Shown here piece by piece: positions 25,578 to 33,610 of a DNA stretch of 64,000 bases. The position numbers and the translations under genes were made by a program. Source of the DNA: Kribbella sp. NBC_01245 (GTDB taxonomy: Bacteria > Actinomycetota > Actinomycetes > Propionibacteriales > Kribbellaceae). Numbering within the stretch: the stretch's first letter is position 1; each line of letters opens with the position of its first letter. Under the pieces are notes generated by a model that saw nothing but the letters and a program-made list of their open reading frames with translations, was not told the origin of the DNA and did no database searches. The stretch lies in assembly GCF_036226525.1 (NCBI RefSeq), contig NZ_CP108487.1, forward strand, positions 2,790,001-2,854,000, written 5' to 3'.

Positions 25578-27146
25578 TCACAGCTGGTGAGCTCCCGGGC
25601 GGCCGTTCTCGACCACGAACGACGCGTACGTGTAGTCCGGTGCGTCCCGGCGGCTGACCGTGCGGACCATCCGCAGATCGGTGCGGAACTCGTCCCGGTC
25701 GAGCGTGCAGCGGACATACCCGCGCCGGTCGCCGTCGAAGAACTTGATGTGCGGGTTGAACGGGATCATCGGCCCGTAGTACGGCCCGTAGACCTCGCGA
25801 TCGCCGTTGCTCGACAGCGACGTACCAACGAACTCCGTCGCGATAACCGGCGTGCCTTCGCGATCGAAGTCGGCGTGGATATCGTTGACGAACGTCGAGT
25901 GCCAGTCCCCCGTCACCACCACCGGGTTACGCGTCTTCGCCTCGCGCCAGGCCCCGATCAGCCGCTGCCGCGCGGCCGGGTAGCCGTCCCACGCGTCATG
26001 CCACAGCAGGTCTCCAGCCTTCCCGTCATGGTCTAGGCGTCCAACCATCACGTTGCTCGCCAGAACGTCCCACTGGGCCTTAGAGCGCTTCAGGCCGTCG
26101 TACAGCCACTGCTCCTGCTGCTGGCCCAACATCGTCACAGAGGGGTCGTACGCCGCTTCGCACGCGTCTGCCTCGCCCCAGCCGCACGGCGGCACGCTGC
26201 GGTACTGACGGCCGTCGACCACGTCGAACTGTGCAAGGTCTCCCCACTGCAAGCGACGGTAGATCCGCGGCCCCTGACCAGTAGGCCTTGCAGGACGTCG
26301 TACCGGCTGGTGCTCGTACCAGGCCTGGTACGCCGCTGCGCGTAGTTCCGTGATGTCGCCTTCGTACTGCGACTGGTGGTTCGCGTAGTCGTTCTGGACC
26401 TCGTGGTCGTCCCAGGTCACCATCCACGGAAAGCGCGCGTGTGCCGTCTGTAGGTCCGGGTCACTCTTGTAAAGGGCGTACTGCATCCGCCAACGGGCAA
26501 GACCGCGCGGAGCCTTCCGTAGAACCTCAGGCACCGGGGTCTTCCGGTAGCCACCATCGGCCGGGATACCGCCTTCGTAGACGTAGTCACCGAGGTGGAG
26601 AACTAGATCCACGTCTTCCTCGGCAAGGTGCTTCAGCGCCGAGTAGTAGCCGCTAGACCAGTCCTGACAAGACGCGAAGGCGAAACTCATCGAGGCGTTC
26701 CGCCCGGTCCACAGCGGCGTAGTTCGCGTTCTACCAACAGGGGAGATGTCCGAGCGGTAGCGGAACCGGTAGAACCACTCGCGGTCTGGAGCCAGCCCCT
26801 CGACCTCTACGTGCACGGAGTGCGCAAGAGCCGGTAGCGCCCACGACACACCTTCACGCACGACCTGCCGGAAGGAGTCGTCACGGGCGATCTGCCATTG
26901 CACCGGGACCTTCACGGCCGGCATGCCGCCGTCGGGTACGAAGAGGTCTGGCACGAGTCTGGTCCACAGCACCACGCCAGTAGGCGTTGGATCGCCGCTG
27001 GCGACTCCAAGCGTGAACGGATAGCCAGAGCCGGCAGGGCGGGCATTAGCGGGCCCAACCGGCATTTGGGCCAATAGGGCGAGACCGGCGACACCACCGG
27101 TCACTCCGAGGAAGCGGCGGCGGTCGAGTGAAGTAGGCGGAGTCAC
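25578..27146 (-). CDS. PhoD-type alkaline phosphatase, Tat-exported
   Basis: Phosphodiesterase/phosphomonoesterase of the PhoD family, exported by Tat: the start VTPPTSLDRRRFLGVTG carries the RRRFLG motif followed by a hydrophobic stretch ending ANARPAG. The N-terminal PhoD_N domain (YPFTLGVASGDPTPTGVVLWTR) precedes the metallophosphatase domain with FASCQDWSSG, LHLGDYVYEGG, TWDDHEVQNDYANH and VTGDWHSTFVNDI, the metal-binding set. At 522 residues it is complete. Many codons in its first half (e.g. CTA, GTA, TAG-rich context) look less GC-biased than neighbours, mild evidence for transfer. GTG 27146 is used; the Y RNA gene lies just upstream on the other strand. Confidence 0.92.
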   Translation of the reverse strand: MTPPTSLDRRRFLGVTGGVAGLALLAQMPVGPANARPAGSGYPFTLGVASGDPTPTGVVLWTRLVPDLFVPDGGMPAVKVPVQWQIARDDSFRQVVREGVSWALPALAHSVHVEVEGLAPDREWFYRFRYRSDISPVGRTRTTPLWTGRNASMSFAFASCQDWSSGYYSALKHLAEEDVDLVLHLGDYVYEGGIPADGGYRKTPVPEVLRKAPRGLARWRMQYALYKSDPDLQTAHARFPWMVTWDDHEVQNDYANHQSQYEGDITELRAAAYQAWYEHQPVRRPARPTGQGPRIYRRLQWGDLAQFDVVDGRQYRSVPPCGWGEADACEAAYDPSVTMLGQQQEQWLYDGLKRSKAQWDVLASNVMVGRLDHDGKAGDLLWHDAWDGYPAARQRLIGAWREAKTRNPVVVTGDWHSTFVNDIHADFDREGTPVIATEFVGTSLSSNGDREVYGPYYGPMIPFNPHIKFFDGDRRGYVRCTLDRDEFRTDLRMVRTVSRRDAPDYTYASFVVENGRPGAHQL

Positions 27147-27297
27147 CTCGCGAAACTACCGCTGCCGGTTGAAGTCCGGATGTCCTGCGAGTGTCGAAAA
27201 CCAGATGCGGGTGGTACCAGGGCGACCTATCGTCGTGGTACGCGCCCGGCTCTTCAAAGTGCCTCGCAGGCAAGCTGATCTCGGGCGCGTTCAGGTC

Positions 27298-27433
27298 AAG
27301 TGCCCGGTGCGACGGCAACGGTTACTTCTCACCACAGGTCGGGGGTTCGAGTCCCTCCCGGACGATTTTCACGTCCGGTAGCTCAGCTGAGAGCAGTGGA
27401 CCAACACCGTTACCAACATGGTCTCGGGCGCTT
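27298..27433 (+). ncRNA. YrlA-type Y RNA with a circularly permuted tRNA-like domain
   Basis: The pairing is explicit. Terminal stem: 27298-27306 with 27425-27433 (9 bp, one G-U). Second helix: AACGGT 27317-27322 with ACCGTT 27406-27411. Anticodon-stem equivalent: CCAC 27332-27335 with GTGG 27396-27399. Then a 5-nt variable region AGGTC, a T arm (stem 27341-27345/27353-27357, loop TTCGAGT), an acceptor stem CCGGACG 27358-27364 joined through ATTTTCA to CGTCCGG 27372-27378, the linker TA (positions 8-9), and a D arm GCTC 27381-27384/GAGC 27391-27394 with a short 6-nt loop. T arm precedes D arm, as in bacterial Y RNAs that bind Ro60. rsr starts 32 nt downstream. Confidence 0.88.
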
Positions 27434-27465
27434 CGGCCTGACCAGAAACCGACAAGGGGGAAGCA

Positions 27466-29052
27466 GTGTCCAAGTTCAACCGGGATGGTGTGCACGCTGC
27501 TGTCCCGAGCGTGGCTCGCAGTGTCGTCACCAGCGAGCAGGCGTCCAGCATTCGCACGGCTGAAGGCGCGCCCGGTTACCGGCGCGAGCCGAAGTCGGAG
27601 CTGTTCCTGCTCGCGATCTCGAACCTGGTCGGCGAGCACACGGCCTACGAGTCCGCGACCGATCGCGACCGCCGGTTCGTCCAGCTGGTCCACCACGTGG
27701 CCGTAACCGACATGGACTGGCTCAGCCGCTTCCTACCTTGGCTACGCCGTACGGCGAACTTGCGCTCGGCCCCACTCGTAGCAGCGCTCGAGGCTGCGCA
27801 TGCGCGCCTAGAGGCAGGTCTGCCGGGCGAATCGCGCCAACTCATCTCAAGCGTCCTGCAGCGGGCAGACGAACCCGGAGAGGCCCTGGCCTACTGGACA
27901 TCCCAGTACGGCCGGGCGATCCCGAAGCCCGTCAAGCGCGGCATTGCCGACGCGGTCACCCGCCTGTACGACGAGCGCGCACTGCTCAAGTACGACTCCC
28001 CTGCCAAGTCCTACCGATTTGGCGACGTGATCGATCTCGTACATCCGCGAGCCAACGACGAGCGCCAGGGCGACCTATTCCGGCATGCGCTGGACCGACG
28101 GCATGGGCGCGGCAACGCCATCCCTGACACGCTGGAACTGCTCCAGCGCCGAGCAGACCTTGGCGTCGTACCGCTGGAGTATCGGCGCTTCCTGCTGGAC
28201 GACCACGCCGTACTGGCTGCTGCCGGGATGACGTGGGAGTCGTTGGCAGGCTGGCTACAGGCGCCTCTGGACGCTGCAGCGTGGGAAGGGATCATCCCGT
28301 CGATGGGGTATATGGCCCTGCTCCGCAACCTCCGGAACTTCGACGAGGCTGGTCTGTCCGACAAGGCGGCCGCAACGGTTGCAGCGCGGCTTACGGATCC
28401 TGTGCAGGTTGCACGGTCGCGGCAGCTGCCTATGCGCTTCCTGTCGGCGTACCGCGCTACAAGTCCGTCTAGCCGGTTTGCGACGTCTCGGTGGGCTCGG
28501 CCGCTCGAGCAGGCGTTGACGCTGTCACTGGCGTCAGTGCCGGCTCTACCCGGCCGCACGCTCATCCTGGTCGACCGATCGGGCTCGATGTTCCACGACT
28601 CGCTGTCCCGGAAGTCGGACCTCACGCGGGCAGACGCGGCTGCACTCTTCGGGACGGCTCTGGCGGTCCGTACGGAGTCTGCCGATCTGGTCGAGTTCGG
28701 AACGAAGAGCGCGCTCGTACGGCTTGGACGCGGCGAATCCGTCCTCAAGTCGCTGGGCCGGTTCCACGAGCTGGGTGGTACGAACACGGCCGACGCGGTC
28801 CGCCGCTGGTACAAGGGCCACGACCGGGTAGTGATCGTTACGGACGAGCAGGCGTGGGCCGGACGGGGTGCCGAACCGACGCGCGATATCCCGTGCCGGA
28901 TCCCGGTCTACACCTGGAATCTGGCGGGCTACGAGGCCGGGCACGGGCCGTCCGGCGTACCTGGGCGGCACACCTTCGGCGGTCTCTCCGACGCCGCGTT
29001 CGCGATGATCCCGCTCATCGAGGCCGGGCAGCGCGCCGGCTGGCCGTTCTAA
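27466..29052 (+). CDS. rsr: Rsr, Ro60-like TROVE/von Willebrand A protein
   Basis: Ortholog of Ro60, the ring-shaped RNA-binding protein that holds Y RNA and misfolded RNAs and, in other bacteria, works with PNPase in RNA decay. The TROVE region (about residues 25-340) includes GAPGYRREPKSELFLLAISN, DRDRRFVQLVHHVAVTD and LPMRFLSAYRA; the C-terminal vWA domain has the MIDAS motif LVDRSGSMFHDS (about residue 370) and VIVTDEQAW. At 528 residues it is complete. GTG 27466 follows AAGGGGGAAG. The Y RNA gene ends 32 nt upstream on the same strand, so RNA and protein are probably co-transcribed or adjacently controlled. Confidence 0.93.
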   Translation: MSKFNRDGVHAAVPSVARSVVTSEQASSIRTAEGAPGYRREPKSELFLLAISNLVGEHTAYESATDRDRRFVQLVHHVAVTDMDWLSRFLPWLRRTANLRSAPLVAALEAAHARLEAGLPGESRQLISSVLQRADEPGEALAYWTSQYGRAIPKPVKRGIADAVTRLYDERALLKYDSPAKSYRFGDVIDLVHPRANDERQGDLFRHALDRRHGRGNAIPDTLELLQRRADLGVVPLEYRRFLLDDHAVLAAAGMTWESLAGWLQAPLDAAAWEGIIPSMGYMALLRNLRNFDEAGLSDKAAATVAARLTDPVQVARSRQLPMRFLSAYRATSPSSRFATSRWARPLEQALTLSLASVPALPGRTLILVDRSGSMFHDSLSRKSDLTRADAAALFGTALAVRTESADLVEFGTKSALVRLGRGESVLKSLGRFHELGGTNTADAVRRWYKGHDRVVIVTDEQAWAGRGAEPTRDIPCRIPVYTWNLAGYEAGHGPSGVPGRHTFGGLSDAAFAMIPLIEAGQRAGWPF

Positions 29053-29056
29053 CTGC

Positions 29057-30358
29057 TTAGAAGGTTAGGGCTCGACCGAGATCGCTGTCAGCAGTGACCA
29101 GCACTCGGTCGAGCTCCAGCCAGTCGGCCATCAGGTCGAGCTCGGCCGCCAGCGGCTCGGCGATATCGGCATCGGGAATGCCGGGTTCGGCGGTGATGGT
29201 CGGGACGACCAGGGCGGAATTCCGGCGATCAGCCTTCAAGTCGACCCGAGCGACGAGCCGGTCACCGAGCAGAAACGGCAGCACGTAGTAGCCGTGCACG
29301 CGTTGCGCCGCCGGCGTGTAGATGCCGATCCGGTAGAAGAAATCGAAGAGCCGGTGGGTCCGATCGCGGTTCCAGATCAGCGTGTCGAATGGCGACAGCA
29401 ACGCGCGCGCCCGGACCGGCTGATCCTCGGCGTCCGACCACAGATAGCCCTGCTGTGGTACGCCTTCGACGCGCACCGGAACCAGCTCGCCGGTGTCCAC
29501 CAACTCGCCGATCACGCGCTTGGCGGTTGCCGTGGGCAACGGAAAATGGCCGCCCGTGGCACCGCACAACTCGCGGGCGGTGGCGATCCCGAGGGACCGG
29601 GCGGAGATCCGGACCAGCTCCCGCCTTGCCTCGTCGGCTGTGGGTCCAGGGCCAGGCAGTACGTCGGCCGGCAGCACGCGTTCGGTGAGGTCGTACAGGC
29701 GCTCGAAGTTGCGGCGGCCCGCGATCGCGACCCGGCCCGTGCAGAAGAGGTACTCGATGGCAATCTTGGCGTCCTGCCAGTTCCACATCCGGCCGGTGGT
29801 CGGGTCAGGGTCCGGGTCGGTCCGCTTGCGGCGAAGGCCGTCGGGGTTCGCCTCGCCGGCCGTGAGTGGCCCGCGCTCGGTGACAATGGCCAGCACGTCC
29901 TCGACGAACCCGGGGCGTTCCACGCTCAGCCGGCGCATACCGGCGACGACCGACCATGGCGCCGTCAGGTCCGGGTCGAGCGGGGCGTTCCAGTCCTGCC
30001 GCTCGGCCGCGCGCATTCGCCATCGCATCAACGGGTAGCTGCTCAGCGGAAGCAGGCTCGCCTTGTGACCCCAGAAGTACTCGAACAACTCCCGCTTCGC
30101 GCCACCCCAGCACATCCGGTCCAGCGCCGTACGCGAGTAAGGCCCTAGCCGGGCGAACAACGGCAGATAGTGGGACCGGCAGAGCACGTTCACCGAGTCG
30201 AGCTGCAGTACGCCGACGCGGTCGATCGCCCGCCGGAGGTGCCGTACGTCGACGCGGCCAGACGGCTTCGGCTCGGCGAACCCCTGTGCGTTGAGCGCGA
30301 TCCGTCGCGCCGCGTCGATCGGGATCAGCTCGCCACCCGGGCGCCGTACCGCTGCCAT
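29057..30358 (-). CDS. YcaQ/AlkZ-type DNA glycosylase (HTH_42 family)
   Basis: Winged-helix protein of the HTH_42 family, which includes AlkZ and YcaQ, enzymes that unhook interstrand crosslinks and remove bulky alkylated bases. The family's catalytic QxD motif is present in VLQLDSVNVLCRSHYLPLF, followed by RLGPYSRTALDRM and WGHKASLLPLSSYPLMRWR. The C-terminal half contains SPFDTLIWNRDRTHRLFDF and YYVLPFLLGDRLVARVDLK, typical of the family. The start ATG 30358 gives 433 residues, a usual length. It ends 5 nt after rsr's stop, tail to tail. Confidence 0.88.
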   Translation of the reverse strand: MAAVRRPGGELIPIDAARRIALNAQGFAEPKPSGRVDVRHLRRAIDRVGVLQLDSVNVLCRSHYLPLFARLGPYSRTALDRMCWGGAKRELFEYFWGHKASLLPLSSYPLMRWRMRAAERQDWNAPLDPDLTAPWSVVAGMRRLSVERPGFVEDVLAIVTERGPLTAGEANPDGLRRKRTDPDPDPTTGRMWNWQDAKIAIEYLFCTGRVAIAGRRNFERLYDLTERVLPADVLPGPGPTADEARRELVRISARSLGIATARELCGATGGHFPLPTATAKRVIGELVDTGELVPVRVEGVPQQGYLWSDAEDQPVRARALLSPFDTLIWNRDRTHRLFDFFYRIGIYTPAAQRVHGYYVLPFLLGDRLVARVDLKADRRNSALVVPTITAEPGIPDADIAEPLAAELDLMADWLELDRVLVTADSDLGRALTF

Positions 30359-30410
30359 AGGCCGAACCTATCCCGCAACCAGTCCGGCGGCCGAGCGGGT
30401 AGACTGCGGA

Positions 30411-30848
30411 GAGTGAACGGGTCGGCCGGGCGGCCGCGTTGTTCGCCGGTTCGCCGGTGAGCACCGAGGAAAGTCCGGACTCCACAGGGCAGCGTGGTGG
30501 GTAACGCCCACCCGGGGCAACCCGCGGGACAGTGCCACAGAAAACAGACCGCCAGCGGCTTTGGTGAACCCCGTGGTTCATCGGAGTGCGGGTGAGGGTG
30601 AAACGGTGGTGTAAGAGACCACCAGCCCCGTAGGTGACTACGGGGGCTCGGTAAACCCCACGTGGAGCAAGGCCAAGAGGACGACGGGAAACCGCCGTCT
30701 GTGTGAGCGTTCGAGGGCTGCCCGCCCGATGCTCGCAGGTAGGCCGCTAGAGGCGATCGGCAACGATCGTCGTAGATGGATGGCCGCCGCCGCCGCGCCG
30801 CAAGGCACGACGCGCACAGGATCCGGCTTAAAGGCCGACCCGCTCACT
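30411..30848 (+). ncRNA. rnpB: RNase P RNA (rnpB, bacterial type A)
   Basis: Catalytic RNA that removes 5' leaders from tRNA precursors. The conserved core GAGGAAAGTCCGGACTCC is at about 30467-30484 and the P4 partner ACAGAAAACAGACCGCC at about 30537. The 5' end GAGTGAACGGGTCGGCC (30411-) pairs with the 3' end GGCCGACCCGCTCACTC, which closes the molecule (P1). The length of about 438 nt and the high GC content fit actinobacteria. It is transcribed on the plus strand, starting about 50 nt from the YcaQ start on the other strand. Confidence 0.95.
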
Positions 30849-30865
30849 CTTCAATCCGAACGGCT

Positions 30866-31714
30866 TCAGAGCCAGTCTCGGTCATGCCAGTCGTTCTGCC
30901 AGCGCAGGTCGATGGGCTGATCCGCGCGCTGATAGCGGATGTCGGTGGACAGCCGCATCACCCCGCCGGCGTCAACGTTGTCCAGGGCGGCATGCACCGT
31001 ATAGGCGGTGTGCACGACCATGTCGCCCGCGGCGTAGTCGGCCACCAGCCAGCGCGCGTCGTACTCGTCGGCCAGCGACGGCAGGTCCGCCGTGATCGAG
31101 GCGGCCGGCGGTTTCAGCCAGTCGTTCGCCTCGTCGGCCAGCACCCGGTGGTGACTTCGTTCGAGGTAGACCAGGCCGCCGCGCGTGACCGGACAGTCGC
31201 CCAGCGGGATCCACGATGACAACACCCGGTCGGTGCCGTCGCGCAGGTAGACCAGGTCATAGTGCGCCTGAGTCGCGGTGCCGATGCCCGTCTCTCCCGG
31301 TGCGGTGTGCCGGATGATCTTGCGCTTGTGCAGGAACGTCTCGCCGCCGAGGAACCACGCGTACCAATCCCGCACCGCCGGCTGGGTGCAGAAGGCCCGG
31401 TACGCCGCACCCGGCACCACCTGACCGAACAGCACGTGTCGCAGGGCTTCCCGGTCGATCTGCGCACCTGCCAGCCCGACCTGTGGATCTGAGCCCAGCT
31501 GGATCAGCCCGGTCGCTGCCAGAGCGTCGAAGTAGTACCGCCGGAAGCCCCGAACGGTCTCCTGGTCCAGCGCGCCGGGCAGGTAGAGGTACCCCTCCCG
31601 CCGGAGTCGTTCCCACAGGGCCTGGCGATCACCGCGCTCGGCGTCGGGGACCGCGACCAGCTCGCCTAGACGCGCGGGCGATTCGTCCAGCCGGTATCCG
31701 TTTGAGGTCAGCAT
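30866..31714 (-). CDS. Phytanoyl-CoA dioxygenase family protein
   Basis: Non-haem Fe(II)/2-oxoglutarate dioxygenase of the PhyH family. The iron-binding HxD is in TQAHYDLVYLRDG, the distal His in MVVHTAYTVHAALDN, and the 2-oxoglutarate-binding Arg in VMRLSTDIRYQ. The N terminus (LWERLRREGYLYLPGALDQETV) is typical. The substrate is unknown. I chose ATG 31714 (LTSNGYRLDESPA); the frame continues upstream to 31813, but that part would overlap the divergent AraC gene start region. It is transcribed away from the AraC-type gene, which may control it. Confidence 0.82.
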   Translation of the reverse strand: MLTSNGYRLDESPARLGELVAVPDAERGDRQALWERLRREGYLYLPGALDQETVRGFRRYYFDALAATGLIQLGSDPQVGLAGAQIDREALRHVLFGQVVPGAAYRAFCTQPAVRDWYAWFLGGETFLHKRKIIRHTAPGETGIGTATQAHYDLVYLRDGTDRVLSSWIPLGDCPVTRGGLVYLERSHHRVLADEANDWLKPPAASITADLPSLADEYDARWLVADYAAGDMVVHTAYTVHAALDNVDAGGVMRLSTDIRYQRADQPIDLRWQNDWHDRDWL

Positions 31715-31787
31715 AGGCACCAGGATGCTGCCGTGCCTCACCGCGGTGAATGGACTCCCGTGACCTAGTTGTTGGACTCTTGTACGC

Positions 31788-32441
31788 ATGAGTCGTGTCC
31801 ATGCCGAGCCCAATAAACATTGGTCTACCTATCTCACTCCGGGTCCGGTTCATCGGCGACTTGGACTGTTCTGCCTCGGCGCCGGCGAAGGGCAGAACCC
31901 GCCGGAACCAAGCCCGGAACGCGCCCTCGGCTGCCACGCCGCTGTCCTGCTGCGCTCGGGCCACGGAGCACTGCTGCACAGTCCGCGCCGGCAACTCGTC
32001 GAGGTCCGGGCCCCGGCCGTGCTCTGGCTGTTCCCGGGCGTGCTGCACGGCTATCGCCCAGCCGGGGCAGGTTGGACGCAGGCCTGGGTCCTGTTCGACG
32101 GCCCGGCCACCGCGGCGTACGGCGCACTCGGCTACCTCGACCCCGACCGGCCGGTGTTGCCGCTCGGCACCGCGCCCAGCGGGCCGTACGGCGACCGTCT
32201 CCGCGTCGAGAAGGCGTTCGCGCAGCTGCTCGACCTAACCCCGCAAGAGCTCATCCTCGGCGTACGCCTGAACGAGGCGAAGGCCCTCCTTACCGGATCC
32301 ACCCTCACCATCGCCACCATCGCCCACCGAATCGGCTACGACGACCCCGCCTACTTCAGCCGCCTCTTCACCACCCGCGTCGGCCAATCCCCCCGCACCT
32401 TCCGCACCCACGGCGCAATCACAGCCAAATCGCCAACCTGA
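31788..32441 (+). CDS. AraC-family regulator lacking its first HTH
   Basis: The N-terminal ~130 residues are an AraC sensor-like cupin (GCHAAVLLRSGHGALLHSPR, APAVLWLFPGVLHGY, WVLFDGPATAAYG). The C-terminal DNA-binding domain normally has two helix-turn-helix units; here only the second is complete: LILGVRLNEAKALLTGSTLT, IATIAHRIGYDDPAYFSRLF and GQSPRTFRTHG. The segment before it, EKAFAQLLDLTPQELILG, goes straight from sensor linker to the connecting helix, so about 40-50 residues including HTH1 are missing. The gene is divergent from the PhyH dioxygenase, 73 nt apart, so it may have controlled it; the protein may now be non-functional or act differently. Confidence 0.8.
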   Translation: MSRVHAEPNKHWSTYLTPGPVHRRLGLFCLGAGEGQNPPEPSPERALGCHAAVLLRSGHGALLHSPRRQLVEVRAPAVLWLFPGVLHGYRPAGAGWTQAWVLFDGPATAAYGALGYLDPDRPVLPLGTAPSGPYGDRLRVEKAFAQLLDLTPQELILGVRLNEAKALLTGSTLTIATIAHRIGYDDPAYFSRLFTTRVGQSPRTFRTHGAITAKSPT

Positions 32442-32449
32442 GCTGAGGG

Positions 32450-32959
32450 CTAGACGGTTAGGTCTAGGGCGTAGAAGAGGTCGGTGGCGGAGAGGGTGGC
32501 GTTGGGGCGTTTGCCGGTTAGGGCGAAGCCGCGGTCGGTGTAGATCTTTTGGGCTACCACTTGCTGGTCGGTGGTCCAGAGCTTCATGCGTTGATAGCCG
32601 ACGGATCGGGCGAAGGCGAGGCAGGTGTCGACCAGGCGGCCGCCGATGCCGTGACCGCGGCCGTCCGGATGCACCAGGAGGACGCGGAGCTTGGCGGTTT
32701 CACCCGAGTCATCGTCGTCGGCACGCACGCAGAGGATGCAGCCGACGCGGCGGCCGTTGAGTTCGGCGATCCAGCCGGCCTCGCGTTCCGGATCACGGCG
32801 TGTGAAGGACGCCATGATCTCCAGCACAACCGCCTCAAAGCGGCTGTCGAATCCGAACTCGCGGGCGTAGAGCTCACCATGCGCCTGCACGACCCAGCCC
32901 AGATCCCCTGGCCGGCCGATCCGCCGGATCACCACTGCGCCTTCTACCTCACCCGTCAC
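32450..32959 (-). CDS. GNAT acetyltransferase
   Basis: GCN5-related N-acetyltransferase of about 169 residues. The acetyl-CoA-binding loop is LVHPDGRGHGIGGRLVDTC (motif A, R/Q-x-x-G-x-G/A), preceded by WIAELNGRRVGCILCVRADD and AKLRVLLV; KLWTTDQQVVAQKIYTDRGF is the motif B region. The start is set at GTG 32959, which has GGAGGG 5 nt upstream; the frame runs to 32983 from a weak TTG. The gene faces away from the TetR gene. It ends 9 nt from the AraC stop, convergent. Substrate is unknown. Confidence 0.85.
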   Translation of the reverse strand: MTGEVEGAVVIRRIGRPGDLGWVVQAHGELYAREFGFDSRFEAVVLEIMASFTRRDPEREAGWIAELNGRRVGCILCVRADDDDSGETAKLRVLLVHPDGRGHGIGGRLVDTCLAFARSVGYQRMKLWTTDQQVVAQKIYTDRGFALTGKRPNATLSATDLFYALDLTV

Positions 32960-33002
32960 AACACCCTCCACAACGCACTCCAAAGGCTCTCCACGGACAC
33001 CT

Positions 33003-33024
33003 TACTGACACAGTCGTTTCAGTA
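33003..33024. promoter_or_regulatory. Candidate TetR operator
   Basis: TACTGA (33003-33008) and TCAGTA (33019-33024) form a 6-bp inverted repeat with 10 nt between them, 17 nt before the TetR start and in the 80-nt gap to the divergent GNAT gene. The size and position fit a TetR-family operator controlling both genes. Confidence 0.5.
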
Positions 33025-33040
33025 GGGTAAGAATAGCCTT

Positions 33041-33610
33041 GTGACGACCACCGGAACACCCCCGTCCGCCCGGGAGACCGAACTGCTCGAGCGCGCCTAT
33101 GCGTACTCGCTCGAGCACGGCCTGGCGGATCTGTCCCTGCGTCCCCTCGCCACGGCCATCGGGTCGAGCCCGCGCGTGCTGCTGTTCCTGTTCGGCAGCA
33201 AGGACGGCCTGATCCGCGCATTGCTCAACCGGGCAAGGGCCGACGAGCTCGCGCTACTGGATCGCATCCCCACGCAGTACGACGAGCCCGGCCTCGAGGT
33301 GGTCGCGCGTGAGCTCTGGAAGTGGCTCTCGGCCCCAGAGCGACGGGCGTTGATGCAGCTTTGGGTGGAGGCGTACGGGCGGTCGCTGGTCGATCCGGCC
33401 GGACCGTGGGCCGACTACGCCCGCACCTCGGTCGAGGTCTGGCTGGAGCTGCTCGCCAAGGCACAACCCGCCGCGGTACGTCGTACGGCTAGAGGGCGCG
33501 CACGACGTACCGCCGTACTGGCGATGCTCCGCGGAGGTCTGCTCGACCTGCTCGCGACAGGCGACCTCAAACGCACCACCGCCGCAGTGGAATCCCTACT
33601 GCACGAGTGA
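33041..33610 (+). CDS. TetR-family transcriptional regulator
   Basis: A 189-residue repressor with an N-terminal HTH (about residues 9-55: LLERAYAYSLEHGLADLSLR, PLATAIGSSPRVLLFLFGSK, DGLIRALLNRA) and a helical C-terminal ligand domain (LWKWLSAPERRALMQLWVEAYG). GTG 33041 is used. A palindromic site (33003-33024) lies just upstream, so autoregulation and control of the divergent GNAT gene are likely. The last 15 nt overlap the 3' end of the convergent RNB ribonuclease gene. Confidence 0.88.
   Translation: MTTTGTPPSARETELLERAYAYSLEHGLADLSLRPLATAIGSSPRVLLFLFGSKDGLIRALLNRARADELALLDRIPTQYDEPGLEVVARELWKWLSAPERRALMQLWVEAYGRSLVDPAGPWADYARTSVEVWLELLAKAQPAAVRRTARGRARRTAVLAMLRGGLLDLLATGDLKRTTAAVESLLHE

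Noticed and set aside
27341..27394. An ordinary tRNA gene
   Set aside because: T arm and 3' acceptor strand come before the 5' acceptor strand and D arm, there is no anticodon loop with a T33-type pattern and no CCA, so it fits a permuted Y RNA better than any tRNA.
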